Assembly: GCF_000336875.1 (NCBI RefSeq)
Contig: NZ_AOJK01000040.1
Coordinates: forward strand, 8,877-67,043
Reading direction: 5' to 3'
DNA: 58,167 bases
DNA from: Halorubrum californiense DSM 19288
GTDB taxonomy: Archaea > Halobacteriota > Halobacteria > Halobacteriales > Haloferacaceae
Below are positions 31,124-40,205 of this stretch, in pieces (the stretch's first letter is position 1; each line of letters begins with the position of its first letter). Made by a program: the position numbers and the translations under genes. Below the pieces are notes generated by a model. The model had not been told where the DNA came from, ran no database searches, and saw only the letters and a program-made list of their open reading frames with translations.

Positions 31124-32998
31124 ATGATCGCGGAGGCGCTGACGTCGGACGCCCTTCACCTCGCCGTCGGCGGCGTCGGTGTCGTCGTCGCGCTCGCCGC
31201 GGTGTACCTCGTGGACCGCCCGAGCGGCGGCTGGACGCGGGCGCTCCGCTCGCGGCTCCTCCTCGGCGTCCCGTGGGGAACGCTCGTCGTGATCGCCGGC
31301 GTGATCGGGGTGTACCTGTTCGTCCAGTCCGGGATCGATAACCCGTACCGACCGGTCGTGATCCCGTTCCGGTCGTGGTCGTACTTCTACCCGGAGGGGC
31401 TCCTCTGGTCCAGCTTCGCGCACTCCAGCCGCGGGCACATCACCGGGAACCTCCTCTCCGCGCTCGTCGCCGGCGGCCTCGCGGAGTACGCGTACGGCCA
31501 CTTCCCCGAGGGACGCGACGTCGACGACGCGGACCGGATCGCCGTCCGCCTCCGGAAGCTGCCCGAGCGGATCAGCGCGCTCCCGAGCCGGGCGGCCGCC
31601 GTCGACTCCCCGGGTGAGAATCCCTACGTGCGGGCGTTCCTGATCGTCCCCGGCGCCGCGGTCGCGTTCGGGCTCTGCTCGGCGTTGTTCGCGCTGGGGC
31701 CGGTGATCGGCTTCTCCGTCGTCGTGTTCGGCTACTGGGGGTTCGCGCTCGTCTCTCGCCCCGTCGCGGCGGTCGTCGCGATGGCCGGGACGAGGTTCGT
31801 CGGCGTCCTCTACGACGCCCTCCGGGTCCCGGTGGCGTTCGCCGAGGCGTCTCCCTCCTACGGGGTGCCGGGATGGGCGAACGTCGCGATCCAGGGGCAC
31901 GCGCTCGGGCTGATCGGCGGCGCGCTCGTCGCGGTCGTCCTCCTTCGCCGTCGCGCCCGGCGATCGAACGGTGAAGGGCCCGACCCGGACGCGGAGCCGG
32001 ACGCGACTGCGGGACGGTGGCGGTACCACCCGGTTGCGACCCGGGCGAGCGAGGGGTCTCGGACGGACGCGACGGAGCGGTCCGCGCTGCTCGTCTTCGG
32101 CGCGCTGCTGCTGTTCGGCGCCTCGCGTCGGCTGTGGGCGGTGTACTGGTACCTCGGGAACGAGCGGTACGAGCTGTACCGCGCGGTCGGCGTCGGGCTG
32201 CTCGCGCTCCTCGCCGCCATCGTCACCGTCGCGGCCGTCTCGCGCGACGACCCCCTGTGGCCGACCCGGGCGGTCCCGGAGCCGGAGACGATCCGAGGGG
32301 GGATCCGGTCGGCGACGCCGGCGGCGGTCGGACTCCTCCTGCTCGTCGCGGCGCTGGCGGTCGTCGCCGGCCCGGGCGTCGTCCCGAACCTCGTCGCGGT
32401 CGACGACGGCGACCTCCCGGGGGACCCGATCGAGGTGGAGGGGTATCAGGTGACCTACGCCGAGAACGTGGAGAACCAGCTCGTGGGCGTCGTCGACGTG
32501 GAGGCGTTCGGGCGCTCGACGTCGGTCAACACCTCGGGGGTGATCGTCAGCGACCCGGACCGCGAGATATGGACGACCGCGGTCTCGAAGGGGAGCCTCG
32601 CGTTCTGGGGGTACCGCGCGGTCGACGTGGGGGGAACGGGCTGGCGCGAGACCGTCTGGGTCCAGCGGGTCGGCTGGGTCGCCGCGAACGGCGGCCCGGC
32701 GTACCGAGTCGACGCGGTCAGAAACGAGACCAGGCGGACGCTGTTCACCAGCGAACCCGCGCGGGCCGAGCCCCGGATCGACGGCCGCAGCGTCGTCGTC
32801 GCGGCCGCGCCCGACGGGTTCGAGCTGACGGTGGTCGGCGGGAGCGGCAACAACGTCACGGCCGCGCTCCCGGCCGCGAACGAGTCGGTGACGGTGCGAG
32901 GGCTCACGTTCGTTCGCGAGGGCGACGCCGTGTTCGCGGAGCGCGGCGAGACGCGGGTGCGGATCGCACAGCGGGAGCGCTACGAGGGGCGGCAGTAG
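31124..32998 (+). CDS. Rhomboid-type membrane protein with altered active site and large C-terminal domain
   Basis: 624 residues. The six-helix rhomboid core (about 1-275) has the TM2 signature H100-x4-H105-x3-N109 (AHSSRGHITGN) and the TM6 histidine in QGHALGLIGG (H259). TM4, where GxSGALF is expected, reads FGLCSALFALG, so the catalytic Ser position is Cys 185 followed by Ser 186. Further hydrophobic segments lie near 316-335, 345-370 and 395-415, then a soluble domain of about 190 residues rich in beta-strand pattern. Either an atypical Cys-protease, a shifted Ser, or a catalytically dead derlin/iRhom-like protein. Family function is inferred. Length is larger than ordinary rhomboids. Confidence 0.8.
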   Translation: MIAEALTSDALHLAVGGVGVVVALAAVYLVDRPSGGWTRALRSRLLLGVPWGTLVVIAGVIGVYLFVQSGIDNPYRPVVIPFRSWSYFYPEGLLWSSFAHSSRGHITGNLLSALVAGGLAEYAYGHFPEGRDVDDADRIAVRLRKLPERISALPSRAAAVDSPGENPYVRAFLIVPGAAVAFGLCSALFALGPVIGFSVVVFGYWGFALVSRPVAAVVAMAGTRFVGVLYDALRVPVAFAEASPSYGVPGWANVAIQGHALGLIGGALVAVVLLRRRARRSNGEGPDPDAEPDATAGRWRYHPVATRASEGSRTDATERSALLVFGALLLFGASRRLWAVYWYLGNERYELYRAVGVGLLALLAAIVTVAAVSRDDPLWPTRAVPEPETIRGGIRSATPAAVGLLLLVAALAVVAGPGVVPNLVAVDDGDLPGDPIEVEGYQVTYAENVENQLVGVVDVEAFGRSTSVNTSGVIVSDPDREIWTTAVSKGSLAFWGYRAVDVGGTGWRETVWVQRVGWVAANGGPAYRVDAVRNETRRTLFTSEPARAEPRIDGRSVVVAAAPDGFELTVVGGSGNNVTAALPAANESVTVRGLTFVREGDAVFAERGETRVRIAQRERYEGRQ

Positions 32999-33035
32999 TC
33001 GGGATCAGTCGGTGGACGAGCGCAGTTACGGCGCG

Positions 33036-33659
33036 TCACTCCCACTCGATCCGGTACACTTCGGTGTCGATCTCACGCGACTCGTCGGTGTGGTGATCGA
33101 ACTGCGCGTCGATCCGGAACTCGGCCGCGAACGCGTGGGTCACCTCGCCGCCCTCGTCGGCGGCGAACGCCTCGACGAACTCCTGACTGCCGGCGTTGTG
33201 GACCGAGTAGGAGACGGCCGCGAGGTCGCTCGCGACGGCGAGGAACGCCCGGTCAGCGTTGCGGTTGCCGTCCTGCGCGCCGAACGGGGGATTCATCACG
33301 ACCGTCGCGGGCTCAGCGACGGCGAGCGGCGGGCGCGTGGCGTCGCCGCGGACCCAGTGGACCGGCGCGCTGGCGGCGACGCGGCGCTCGTTGGCCCGGG
33401 CGGTCGCGAGCGCGCCGCCGTCGAGTTCGAGGCCGACGACGCGAGCGGGACCGCGCAGTGCGGCGGCGAGCGCGAGCATTCCCGTACCTGCCCCGAGGTC
33501 GATCACCGTCCGGCCGTCGACGTCGCCGTGGAGGTCCGCGAGGTGGACGACGTGGGCGGCCAGCTCCGGTGGCGTCGGGTACTGTTCGAGGGCCGCGTCG
33601 GGACGTTCGAAGCCGGCGACGACGCCGAGCTTCGTCGCGAGCGACCGCTTCGTCGCCAT
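33036..33659 (-). CDS. METTL5-like RNA/DNA adenine methyltransferase
   Basis: 207 residues. SAM-binding DLGAGTGMLALAAAL (54-68) and catalytic NPPF (123-126) indicate an amino-methyltransferase on an exocyclic amine (N6-adenine). The start MATKRSLATKLGVVAGF and QYPTPPELAAHVV resemble eukaryotic METTL5 and archaeal orthologues that modify 16S/18S rRNA adenosine. Start is ATG 33659, separated by 3 nt from the stop of the upstream gene, so the two are an operon. Substrate is inferred from family only. Confidence 0.85.
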   Translation of the reverse strand: MATKRSLATKLGVVAGFERPDAALEQYPTPPELAAHVVHLADLHGDVDGRTVIDLGAGTGMLALAAALRGPARVVGLELDGGALATARANERRVAASAPVHWVRGDATRPPLAVAEPATVVMNPPFGAQDGNRNADRAFLAVASDLAAVSYSVHNAGSQEFVEAFAADEGGEVTHAFAAEFRIDAQFDHHTDESREIDTEVYRIEWE

Positions 33660-33662
33660 GGG

Positions 33663-34058
33663 TCAGGCGGTGCCGTCGTCCCCGACGCGCTCGAACTCGA
33701 CCCCCTCGCGGTCGGCGCGCTCGGCGAGCGCCGCGAGCGCGGTACCGACCTCCTCGCACGCCTCGCCGTCGACGCTGACCTCGATCCGACCGGCGCCGAG
33801 GAACGACGCCGCGCGGACGAGGTCGCGCAGCCGGTCGGCCTCGCGCTGGCACGCGAGCGTGCTCTCGGCGTCGAAGTCCGCCTCGGTCGCGACCGCGGCG
33901 GGCTGGTAGCCGCGGGCCGCGAGCCCGCGCTTGAGGTCGCGGAGGTGTTCGGGGGCGGTGCTGTCGAGGTCCGCCGCGTCGATGACGACGGGGTCGACGT
34001 CGGCGGGACGACAGCCGCGCAGCGCGCGTTCGATGCCGGACGAGGCGGTAGTACTCAT
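33663..34058 (-). CDS. 131-residue protein of unknown function, operon with METTL5-like gene
   Basis: 131 residues from ATG 34058. Helix-strand alternation is visible: VIDAADLDSTAPEHLRDLKR, ARGYQPAAVATEADF, CQREADRLRDLVRAASFLGA, RIEVSVDGEACEEV. That pattern hints at an incomplete TIM-barrel-like or Rossmann-like unit, but no catalytic motif is seen. No family name recalled. It ends just before METTL5-like. TATA-like CTTTTGTATAAC (minus, 34077-34088) precedes it. Functional link to methylation is only from position. Confidence 0.6.
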   Translation of the reverse strand: MSTTASSGIERALRGCRPADVDPVVIDAADLDSTAPEHLRDLKRGLAARGYQPAAVATEADFDAESTLACQREADRLRDLVRAASFLGAGRIEVSVDGEACEEVGTALAALAERADREGVEFERVGDDGTA

Positions 34059-34107
34059 ACGAACCCATTGGCAAGAGTTATACAAAAGTCTTTATAGATG
34101 TTTCATA

Positions 34108-34118
34108 GTAATATAAAG
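34108..34118 (+). promoter_or_regulatory. Orphan TATA-like element before the structured spacer
   Basis: GTAATATAAAG on the + strand points right at the hairpin region (34156-34236), not at a protein start. An initiation site near 34140 would fit. On the opposite strand AATATAAG (34287-34294) points left across the same hairpin. Confidence 0.35.
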
Positions 34119-34155
34119 GGCGGTGCGCACGGCACACTCCGGCGGTGAGTCCGAT

Positions 34156-34236
34156 CGCACGTCGGTGTGACTGCTGTCGGGATCGGCGGGTCAAAACGCC
34201 GTATTCCGACCTCGGATCACAGTCACGTTTCGTGCG
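34156..34236. ncRNA. Nested 81-nt hairpin, candidate non-coding RNA
   Basis: Four stems nest around one loop: CGCACG (34156-34161) with CGTGCG (34231-34236); GTGACTG (34167-34173) with CAGTCAC (34220-34226); GTCGGGA (34176-34182) with TTCCGAC (34204-34210, one G-U); GGCG (34185-34188) with CGCC (34197-34200, 8-nt loop). Together 24 base pairs. It lies in the 357-bp space between divergent genes (34059-34415) and has no ORF of note. Strand is undecided. The remainder of the space holds the tfb promoter at 34385-34393. Confidence 0.4.
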
Positions 34237-34384
34237 TCGTGACGGGTAGCGTCGAGGGCGGGTCAAGACCGTCGACGAGCCGGCTTATATTCCCGATTCA
34301 ATCGGTAGAAGGGCCTTGAAGCCCGAAAAACGGATATGAGATCGAAGCGAGAACGATCAGGATCGATGGTAGACGTGGACAAGG

Positions 34385-34393
34385 CTTAAATAC
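34385..34393 (+). promoter_or_regulatory. TATA box of the first TFB gene
   Basis: CTTAAATAC lies 23-31 nt before ATG 34416, consistent with leaderless transcription. A further CCTTTTAATGG spans the start codon itself. Confidence 0.65.
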
Positions 34394-34415
34394 GCAACTG
34401 ACCACAAACCTTTTA

Positions 34416-35369
34416 ATGGAACGTCCGAGCCGCCAGCGGCAACAGGAGCGGGACACGGAGCAGGAAACGGACGAATCGACGGTCTCCTGTCCGGAATGCG
34501 ACTCGGAGAACATCGTCACCGACGCCGATCAAGAGCTCGTCTGCGAGGACTGCGGGCTCGTCTTGGACGAGCGGAACATCGACCGCGGGCCGGAGTGGCG
34601 CGCGTTCAACCACAACGAGCGGCAGTCGAAGTCGCGCGTCGGCGCCCCGATCACGGAGACGATGCACGACAAGGGGCTGACGACGACGATCGACTGGAAG
34701 GACAAGGACGCCTACGGGCGGTCGCTCTCCTCCGAGAAGCGGTCGCAGATGCACCGCCTGCGCAAGTGGCAAGAGCGGATCCGGACCAAGGACGCGGGCG
34801 AGCGCAACCTCCAGTTCGCGCTCTCGGAGATCGACCGCATGGCGTCGGCGCTCGGCGTCCCGCGGTCGGTACGCGAGGTCGCGTCCGTCATCTATCGACG
34901 CGCGCTCAACGAGGACCTGATCCGCGGCCGCTCAATCGAGGGCGTCTCCACCGCGGCCCTGTACGCCGCCTGCCGACAGGAGGGGATCCCCCGCAGCCTC
35001 GACGAGGTCGCGGACGTCTCGCGGGTCCCGCAGAAGGAGATCGGTCGGACCTACCGGTACATCTCCCAAGAGTTGGGGCTGGAGCTGAAGCCGGTCGACC
35101 CCAAGCAGTTCGTCCCGCGGTTCGCGTCCTCCCTCCAGCTCTCCGAAGAGGTCCAGTCGAAGGCGACCGAGATAATCGACGTCTCCGCCGAGCAGGGCCT
35201 CCTCTCCGGGAAGTCACCGACCGGCTTCGCGGCGGCGGCCATCTACGCGGCGTCGCTGCTCTGTAACGAGAAGAAGACCCAGCGCGAGGTCGCCGACGTC
35301 GCGCAGGTCACCGAGGTCACCATCCGGAACCGGTATCAGGAGCAGATCGAAGCGATGGGCTTCCGGTAG
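34416..35369 (+). CDS. tfb: Transcription initiation factor IIB (TFB)
   Basis: 317 residues, full length. Zinc ribbon ligands C25, C28, C43 and C46 (CPEC, CEDC) recruit RNA polymerase; the B-reader/linker segment includes [14 protein letters not shown] and [13 protein letters not shown]; two cyclin repeats follow (about 115-205 and 215-310), the last with the BRE-reading HTH ([20 protein letters not shown]). It bridges TBP and polymerase at promoters. Haloarchaea carry several TFB paralogues for different conditions, and another starts at 57641 here. Confidence 0.96.
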   Translation: MERPSRQRQQERDTEQETDESTVSCPECDSENIVTDADQELVCEDCGLVLDERNIDRGPEWRAFNHNERQSKSRVGAPITETMHDKGLTTTIDWKDKDAYGRSLSSEKRSQMHRLRKWQERIRTKDAGERNLQFALSEIDRMASALGVPRSVREVASVIYRRALNEDLIRGRSIEGVSTAALYAACRQEGIPRSLDEVADVSRVPQKEIGRTYRYISQELGLELKPVDPKQFVPRFASSLQLSEEVQSKATEIIDVSAEQGLLSGKSPTGFAAAAIYAASLLCNEKKTQREVADVAQVTEVTIRNRYQEQIEAMGFR

Positions 35370-35431
35370 GACGAGCAGACGGTCGAGCGGCGGTGTCCGC
35401 TCCGTACCGGAGTTCGAGATAGTTGATCGGG

Positions 35432-35440
35432 TTTTTAATC
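35432..35440 (+). promoter_or_regulatory. TATA box of the second UspA gene
   Basis: TTTTTAATC is 26-34 nt before ATG 35466. Confidence 0.6.
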
Positions 35441-35465
35441 GATACCCGCTGTACTACGGAGTGAG

Positions 35466-35900
35466 ATGTACTCGGAGATCCTCGTTCCAACCGACGGCGG
35501 CCCGGCCTCGGAATCCGCGATCGAACACGCGATCGACCTCGCGGACCAGTACGGCGCTCGTCTCCACGCGCTGTACGTCGTCGACGGCGGGGCGTACTCC
35601 AGCCTGGAGGCGGGCGCGGAGATCGTCGTCGAGGCGCTCGAATCGGAGGGCGAGGAGGCGACGGGCCGCGTGGCGGACGCCGCCGCGGACACCGGCGTCG
35701 AGTGCGTGACCAGCGTGACGTCGGGAACGGCCTACCAGTCGATCCACGACTACGTCGACGAACACGCCATCGACGTCGTGGTGATGGGGACGCACGGCCG
35801 GAAGGGGCTCGACCGCTACCTGCTCGGGAGCGTCACCGAGCGGGTCGTCCGCACCTCGGACGTCCCGGTGTTGACCGTGCGACAGCCGACGGATGAGTAA
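35466..35900 (+). CDS. Universal stress protein (UspA family)
   Basis: 144 residues, a single minimal Usp domain beginning MYSEILVPTDGGPASE and carrying MGTHGRKGLDRYLLGS with the final V-P-V-L-T-V strand, the ATP-binding signature. It lacks the low-complexity tail of the copy at 5739. Alone between TFB and the MenE-like gene, it has its own TATA box. Trigger unknown. Confidence 0.9.
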   Translation: MYSEILVPTDGGPASESAIEHAIDLADQYGARLHALYVVDGGAYSSLEAGAEIVVEALESEGEEATGRVADAAADTGVECVTSVTSGTAYQSIHDYVDEHAIDVVVMGTHGRKGLDRYLLGSVTERVVRTSDVPVLTVRQPTDE

Positions 35901-35933
35901 CCGCACCGTTCCCGGCGGACGCGGGTGACACCG

Positions 35934-38084
35934 ATGCGGGACTGGCTGTCTCACCGCGTGGTCTCGTCGCCGAACGACACCGCCCTCGTCCGCGCCGAGG
36001 ACGGCGAGGCGTGGAGCTACACCGACCTCGACCGACTCGTCGCCGAGACGGCGGGTCGGCTCGTCGCACACGGGCTCGGGGAGGGCGACCGGATCGGCGT
36101 GCTCACGCCCCCGTACGTGGGCACCGTCGGCCTCGTCCACGCGACGATGCGGATCGGGGCGACGTTCGTGCCGCTGAGTCAGGAGCTGACATCGCGCGAG
36201 ATCGCGGCGCGGATCGACCGGACCGACCTCGACGCGGTCGTCTGCGCGGAGCCGACCGAGTCGACGGCGACGGACGCGGCGTCGCAGATCGAGGGCGTCC
36301 CCGTCTACTCCGTCGACGATCCGACGGGCGCGGACGTAACCGGGATCCACGACGTCGACCCGGCGTCGCTCGACCCCCCGGAGTGGGAGTTCGCGGACCC
36401 GCTCTGCGTGCTGTTTACTTCTGGGACCACCGGCGAACCCAAGCCCGTCCCACTGACCGCGGGCAACGTGTACAGCTCCGCGGTCGCCTCCGCGTTCCGC
36501 CTCGGCGTCGAGGCCGACGACCGATGGCTGGTGTCCCTGTCGCTCCACCACATGGGCGGGCTCGCGCCGGTGTACCGGTCGGTGCTGTACGGGACGACGC
36601 TCGTGTTGCGCGAGGGGTTCGACGCGGGCGGTACCGCCGACGACATCGACGCGTACGACGTGACCGGCGTCTCGCTCGTCCCGACGATGCTCCGGCGGAT
36701 GCTCGACCGACGCGGGACGCTGTCGGACTCGCTCCGCGTGGTCCTGCTCGGGGGTGCGCCAGCGCCGGCGGAGCTGATAGAGCGGTGCCGCGACTACTCG
36801 GTCCCCGTCTACCCGACGTACGGGATGACGGAGGCCGCCTCGCAGATCACGACCGCGACGTCGCGACAGACCAGAGACCGGATCGGGACGGTCGGCAGGC
36901 CGCTCTTCGGCACCGACGTGACGGTCGTCGACGACGACGGCGACCCGGTCGAGCCGGGCGACACCGGCGAAATCGTCGTGAGGGGACCGACGATCACGCC
37001 GGGGTACCTCGCCGAGAACGGGAACGACTCCACGGAGGACGTCGACGACGCCCGCGCGTCTTCCTCCGACGCGGTCGACCTGAACGGGATCGATCCCGAG
37101 CGCCTCGATCGGTCCGACTTCGGCCCCCACGGACTCCACACGGGCGACGTCGGACGGTTCGACGAGGACGGCTACCTCCACGTGCTCAACCGCGTCGACG
37201 ACCGAATCATCAGCGGCGGCGAGAACGTCGAGCCCGGGGAGGTGGCTGACGTGCTCCGTGAGTACGCCGAGGTCGACGACGTGGCGGTGGTCGGGCTCGA
37301 CGACGAGGTGTGGGGCGAGCGCGTCGCGGCGCTCGTGGCCGTCGGCGACCGGCTCTCGTCGGTGTCGACCGATACCGCCGGCGACGACGGCCGGTTGGAG
37401 ACGGACCTCTCGGAGACCGATTCCGGAGGGAGAGACCCCGAGGAAGACGGCGCTGAGGGGACCACCCCGGAGGACGAGACCGCGGATTCGGCGGTCGAGG
37501 CCGGCGGCGTCGGTCCCCCGCCGATCGACGAGGCGGCGTTCGTCGACTTCGCCCGCGACCGGCTCGCGCGGTTCAAGATCCCGAAGACGGTCGCCTACGT
37601 CGAGGAACTCCCCCGGACCGTCTCCGGAACGGTCGACAGGGAGGCGACGCGGACACTCCTCCGGGAGCACGGCGCGGACCCGCGGGAGAGCGTCGACGCG
37701 GACCTCGAAACGGCGGGATTCGAGCCAGCCGACCCGGCCGAACCGCCGGCCGAGTCCGAGTCGCAACCGGACGCGGAGATCCCAGACGCCGAGACGACGG
37801 GCGACGGCGGAGGCGGCTCGACCGGGAACGCCGACGCGGCCGACGCCGTTGCCGACGAGGTCACCGACGCAGACACCGACGAAGTCGACATCGTCGACGC
37901 CGACGAGGTGGCCTCGGAGTCGGGCGACGACGACGCGGACGGCGAGGACGGTGGGAGAGACGCGGACGGCGGGGGCGGTGGGGACGATGCGGACGATGGG
38001 GGCGACACGGACGCCTCCGACACCACAGATACCGCTGAGACCGACGATTCCGACGGCGACGGCGACGACGAGGAAGACGCCTGA
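35934..38084 (+). CDS. 2-succinylbenzoate--CoA ligase-like (MenE-like) adenylate-forming enzyme
   Basis: 716 residues from ATG 35934 (a GTG at 35925 is alternative). ANL motifs are present: LFTSGTTGEPKPVPLT, YGMTEAASQ, and the hinge motif TGDVGRFDEDGY...DDRIISGGENV. The final motif that normally holds catalytic lysine (G-K-x-x-R/K) reads TVSGTVDREAT, so Thr 566 stands at the lysine position. Two acidic low-complexity parts (a roughly 50-residue loop at about 475-530 and a tail of 110 residues to 716) are unusual. MenE makes OSB-CoA in menaquinone synthesis, and MenF is in the window; other acyl-CoA ligase roles remain possible. Confidence 0.7.
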   Translation: MRDWLSHRVVSSPNDTALVRAEDGEAWSYTDLDRLVAETAGRLVAHGLGEGDRIGVLTPPYVGTVGLVHATMRIGATFVPLSQELTSREIAARIDRTDLDAVVCAEPTESTATDAASQIEGVPVYSVDDPTGADVTGIHDVDPASLDPPEWEFADPLCVLFTSGTTGEPKPVPLTAGNVYSSAVASAFRLGVEADDRWLVSLSLHHMGGLAPVYRSVLYGTTLVLREGFDAGGTADDIDAYDVTGVSLVPTMLRRMLDRRGTLSDSLRVVLLGGAPAPAELIERCRDYSVPVYPTYGMTEAASQITTATSRQTRDRIGTVGRPLFGTDVTVVDDDGDPVEPGDTGEIVVRGPTITPGYLAENGNDSTEDVDDARASSSDAVDLNGIDPERLDRSDFGPHGLHTGDVGRFDEDGYLHVLNRVDDRIISGGENVEPGEVADVLREYAEVDDVAVVGLDDEVWGERVAALVAVGDRLSSVSTDTAGDDGRLETDLSETDSGGRDPEEDGAEGTTPEDETADSAVEAGGVGPPPIDEAAFVDFARDRLARFKIPKTVAYVEELPRTVSGTVDREATRTLLREHGADPRESVDADLETAGFEPADPAEPPAESESQPDAEIPDAETTGDGGGGSTGNADAADAVADEVTDADTDEVDIVDADEVASESGDDDADGEDGGRDADGGGGGDDADDGGDTDASDTTDTAETDDSDGDGDDEEDA

Positions 38085-38176
38085 GAGCCGATCCGCCGCC
38101 GCGAGCGACAGATAAATTTGCCCGACGTTCTTCGTTGTTCCACCGGAGTTTTGTCGGCAGGGTCCCGACCGTTGTT

Positions 38177-39325
38177 ATGGAGCTGCTAGACGACAGCATC
38201 GTGCCGGAGCGCGCGCGAGACGTCAAACAGGAGGCCCGCGAGTTCGCCGACGAGTACATCGCCCCGAACGCCGAGTCGTACTACGAGACGGGCGACTACC
38301 CGTGGGAGGTGCTCGAAGCGGGGATGGACGCCGGGCTCGTCGCGCAGGACATCGGCGAGGAGTACGGCGGCAAGGGGTTCGACCTCGCGCAGGTGCTCGC
38401 CATCGCGGAGGAGTTCTACCGCGCGGACGCCGGCATCGCGCTCACCCTCCAGCTCGCCAGCTTCGGCGCGGAGATGGTCGAAGACTACGGAACTGACGAA
38501 CAGAAGGAGGAGTACCTCCGCCCGGTCGCCGAGAACGACCAGATCTCCGGGCTCGCGGTCTCCGAGCCGCAGACCGGCTCGGACCTCGCGGGGATGACGA
38601 CGAAGGCCGAGAAGGTGGAAGGGGGCTACGAGCTCACCGGCGAGAAGTACTGGGTCGGCAACGCGGTCGAGGCCGACTGGCTCACGGTGTACGCCAAGAC
38701 CGGCGAGAGCGACGACCGCTACTCTAACTACACGCTATTCATCGTCGAGACGGACTCGGACGGCTACGAGGCCGAACACATCCCCGAGAAGATGGGGATG
38801 CGCGCGTCGAAGCAGGGACACATCGTCTTCGAGGACTGCTTCGTCCCCGAGGAGAACGTCGTCGGCAGCGAGGGCGGCGGCTTCTACGTCCTCGCGGACT
38901 TCTTCAACCACGGCCGGGTCATCGTCGGGGGGCACGGGCTCGGCCTCGCGGCCGCGGCCATCGAGGAGGCGGAGGCGTTCATCGACGAGCGCGAGGCGTT
39001 CGGCCGCACCATCGACGACTTCCAGGCCGTCCAGCACACCATCTCGGACATGCGGATCGGGTTCGAGTCGGCGCGCGCGCTGAACTGGCGCGCCTGCGAG
39101 AAGGTCGCGAACGGGAAAGACGCCGGCTACTGGGCCGCGCTGGCGAAGACGAAGTCGACGGAGGTCGCCACCGACTGCGCCGAGAAGGGGATGAAGCTCC
39201 ACGGCGGCCGCTCGATTCTCACCGACCGCCGGATCGCCCGCGTCTACCGCGACGTGCGCATCCCGGTGATCTACGAGGGCGCGAACGACATCCAGCGCAA
39301 CCTCATCTACCGGCAGTCGCGGTGA
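38177..39325 (+). CDS. Acyl-CoA dehydrogenase
   Basis: 382 residues. The three ACAD domains are visible: an N-terminal helical domain, a central beta domain with FAD/substrate motif LAVSEPQTGSDLAGM, and the C-terminal helical domain with catalytic base E367 in VIYEGANDIQRNLI. The motif QAVQHTISDM and KTKSTEVATDCAEKGMKLHG also fit. It oxidises acyl-CoA to enoyl-CoA with FAD, passing electrons to ETF. ATG 38177 is used; TATA-like GATAAATTTG lies at 38110-38119. It may act with the adjacent ligase in fatty-acid or side-chain metabolism. Confidence 0.92.
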   Translation: MELLDDSIVPERARDVKQEAREFADEYIAPNAESYYETGDYPWEVLEAGMDAGLVAQDIGEEYGGKGFDLAQVLAIAEEFYRADAGIALTLQLASFGAEMVEDYGTDEQKEEYLRPVAENDQISGLAVSEPQTGSDLAGMTTKAEKVEGGYELTGEKYWVGNAVEADWLTVYAKTGESDDRYSNYTLFIVETDSDGYEAEHIPEKMGMRASKQGHIVFEDCFVPEENVVGSEGGGFYVLADFFNHGRVIVGGHGLGLAAAAIEEAEAFIDEREAFGRTIDDFQAVQHTISDMRIGFESARALNWRACEKVANGKDAGYWAALAKTKSTEVATDCAEKGMKLHGGRSILTDRRIARVYRDVRIPVIYEGANDIQRNLIYRQSR

Positions 39326-39364
39326 GCTGTTCCTGCCGGTAGGAGCCGGGGTTCAATTTTTCGA

Positions 39365-40039
39365 TCAGATCCGCCGAGCCAGCGCCGCGAGCGCCTCGCT
39401 CCCGCCGGACGTGATGGGGTCCCCGTGACCGATACACGCGACCTCGAACGGCGGGGCGCGCTCGGCGAGACCCCGAATGCTGTCCAGCACTTCCCCCGTA
39501 TCGTAGCTAATGAGCCACTCCGAGGGGTCGAGGTCGCCGTCGGACTCCGAGACGAGGTCGCCGAGCAGCGCGACGCCCAGCGCCTCGCTGACGTACGCGA
39601 CGTGGCCCGGCGTGTGGCCGGGCGTGTGGTACGCCGTGAACGAGCCGACGGTCTCGCCGTCGCGGACGCCGACCACGTCGAGGTCGGGGCGGTCCGTGAG
39701 GAGCCCGCCGAGCCGCTGGATCAGTCCCTTGTGGTTCCGCAGCGGCGGTGATCGCGCTCCGCAGAGGAGCTGTGCGTCGAAGCCGTACGCGTACACGGGT
39801 GCGTCGAGGTCGGGCGTCAGCGACGCCAGCGTCCCGACGTGGTCGAGGTCGTAGTGGGTGAGGAGGACGCGCCCGACGTCCGCGACCGCGACGCCGGCGT
39901 CCTCGAACTCGCTCCGGATCGCGTCCGCGTCCCACGGCGTCCCGGCGTCGACGAGCGTCGGCACGTCGTCGACGACGAGGTAGGCGTTGGCCGCGCGAAG
40001 CTCGAACCGCCAGACGCCGTCCGCGATTTCGGTCGCCAT
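39365..40039 (-). CDS. Metallo-beta-lactamase-fold hydrolase
   Basis: 224 residues. Metal motif THYDLDHVG (H62, D64, D66, H67), with Asp at the usual second His, then AYHTPGHTPGHVAY, LLGDLVS and CIGHGDP are the five standard motifs. Substitution of H with D in H-x-D-x-D-H is seen in some family branches. Substrate is unknown: glyoxalase-II-like or other thioester/phosphate hydrolases are possible. It converges with the acyl-CoA dehydrogenase. Confidence 0.85.
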   Translation of the reverse strand: MATEIADGVWRFELRAANAYLVVDDVPTLVDAGTPWDADAIRSEFEDAGVAVADVGRVLLTHYDLDHVGTLASLTPDLDAPVYAYGFDAQLLCGARSPPLRNHKGLIQRLGGLLTDRPDLDVVGVRDGETVGSFTAYHTPGHTPGHVAYVSEALGVALLGDLVSESDGDLDPSEWLISYDTGEVLDSIRGLAERAPPFEVACIGHGDPITSGGSEALAALARRI

Positions 40040-40205
40040 GGCCGCGAGTACGGGGTACGGCGGGATGAACGCTGTCGTGGCGGAAACGCGGACGCGGGGA
40101 GGCGAGGACGACCCGCGGGGGCGTCTCGCGCCAGCGCCGCCGACCGACCCCTGTCGGCGACGCGGCCGACGAAAACGCCAAGACGCCAGGGCGACACCTC
40201 GGAGT

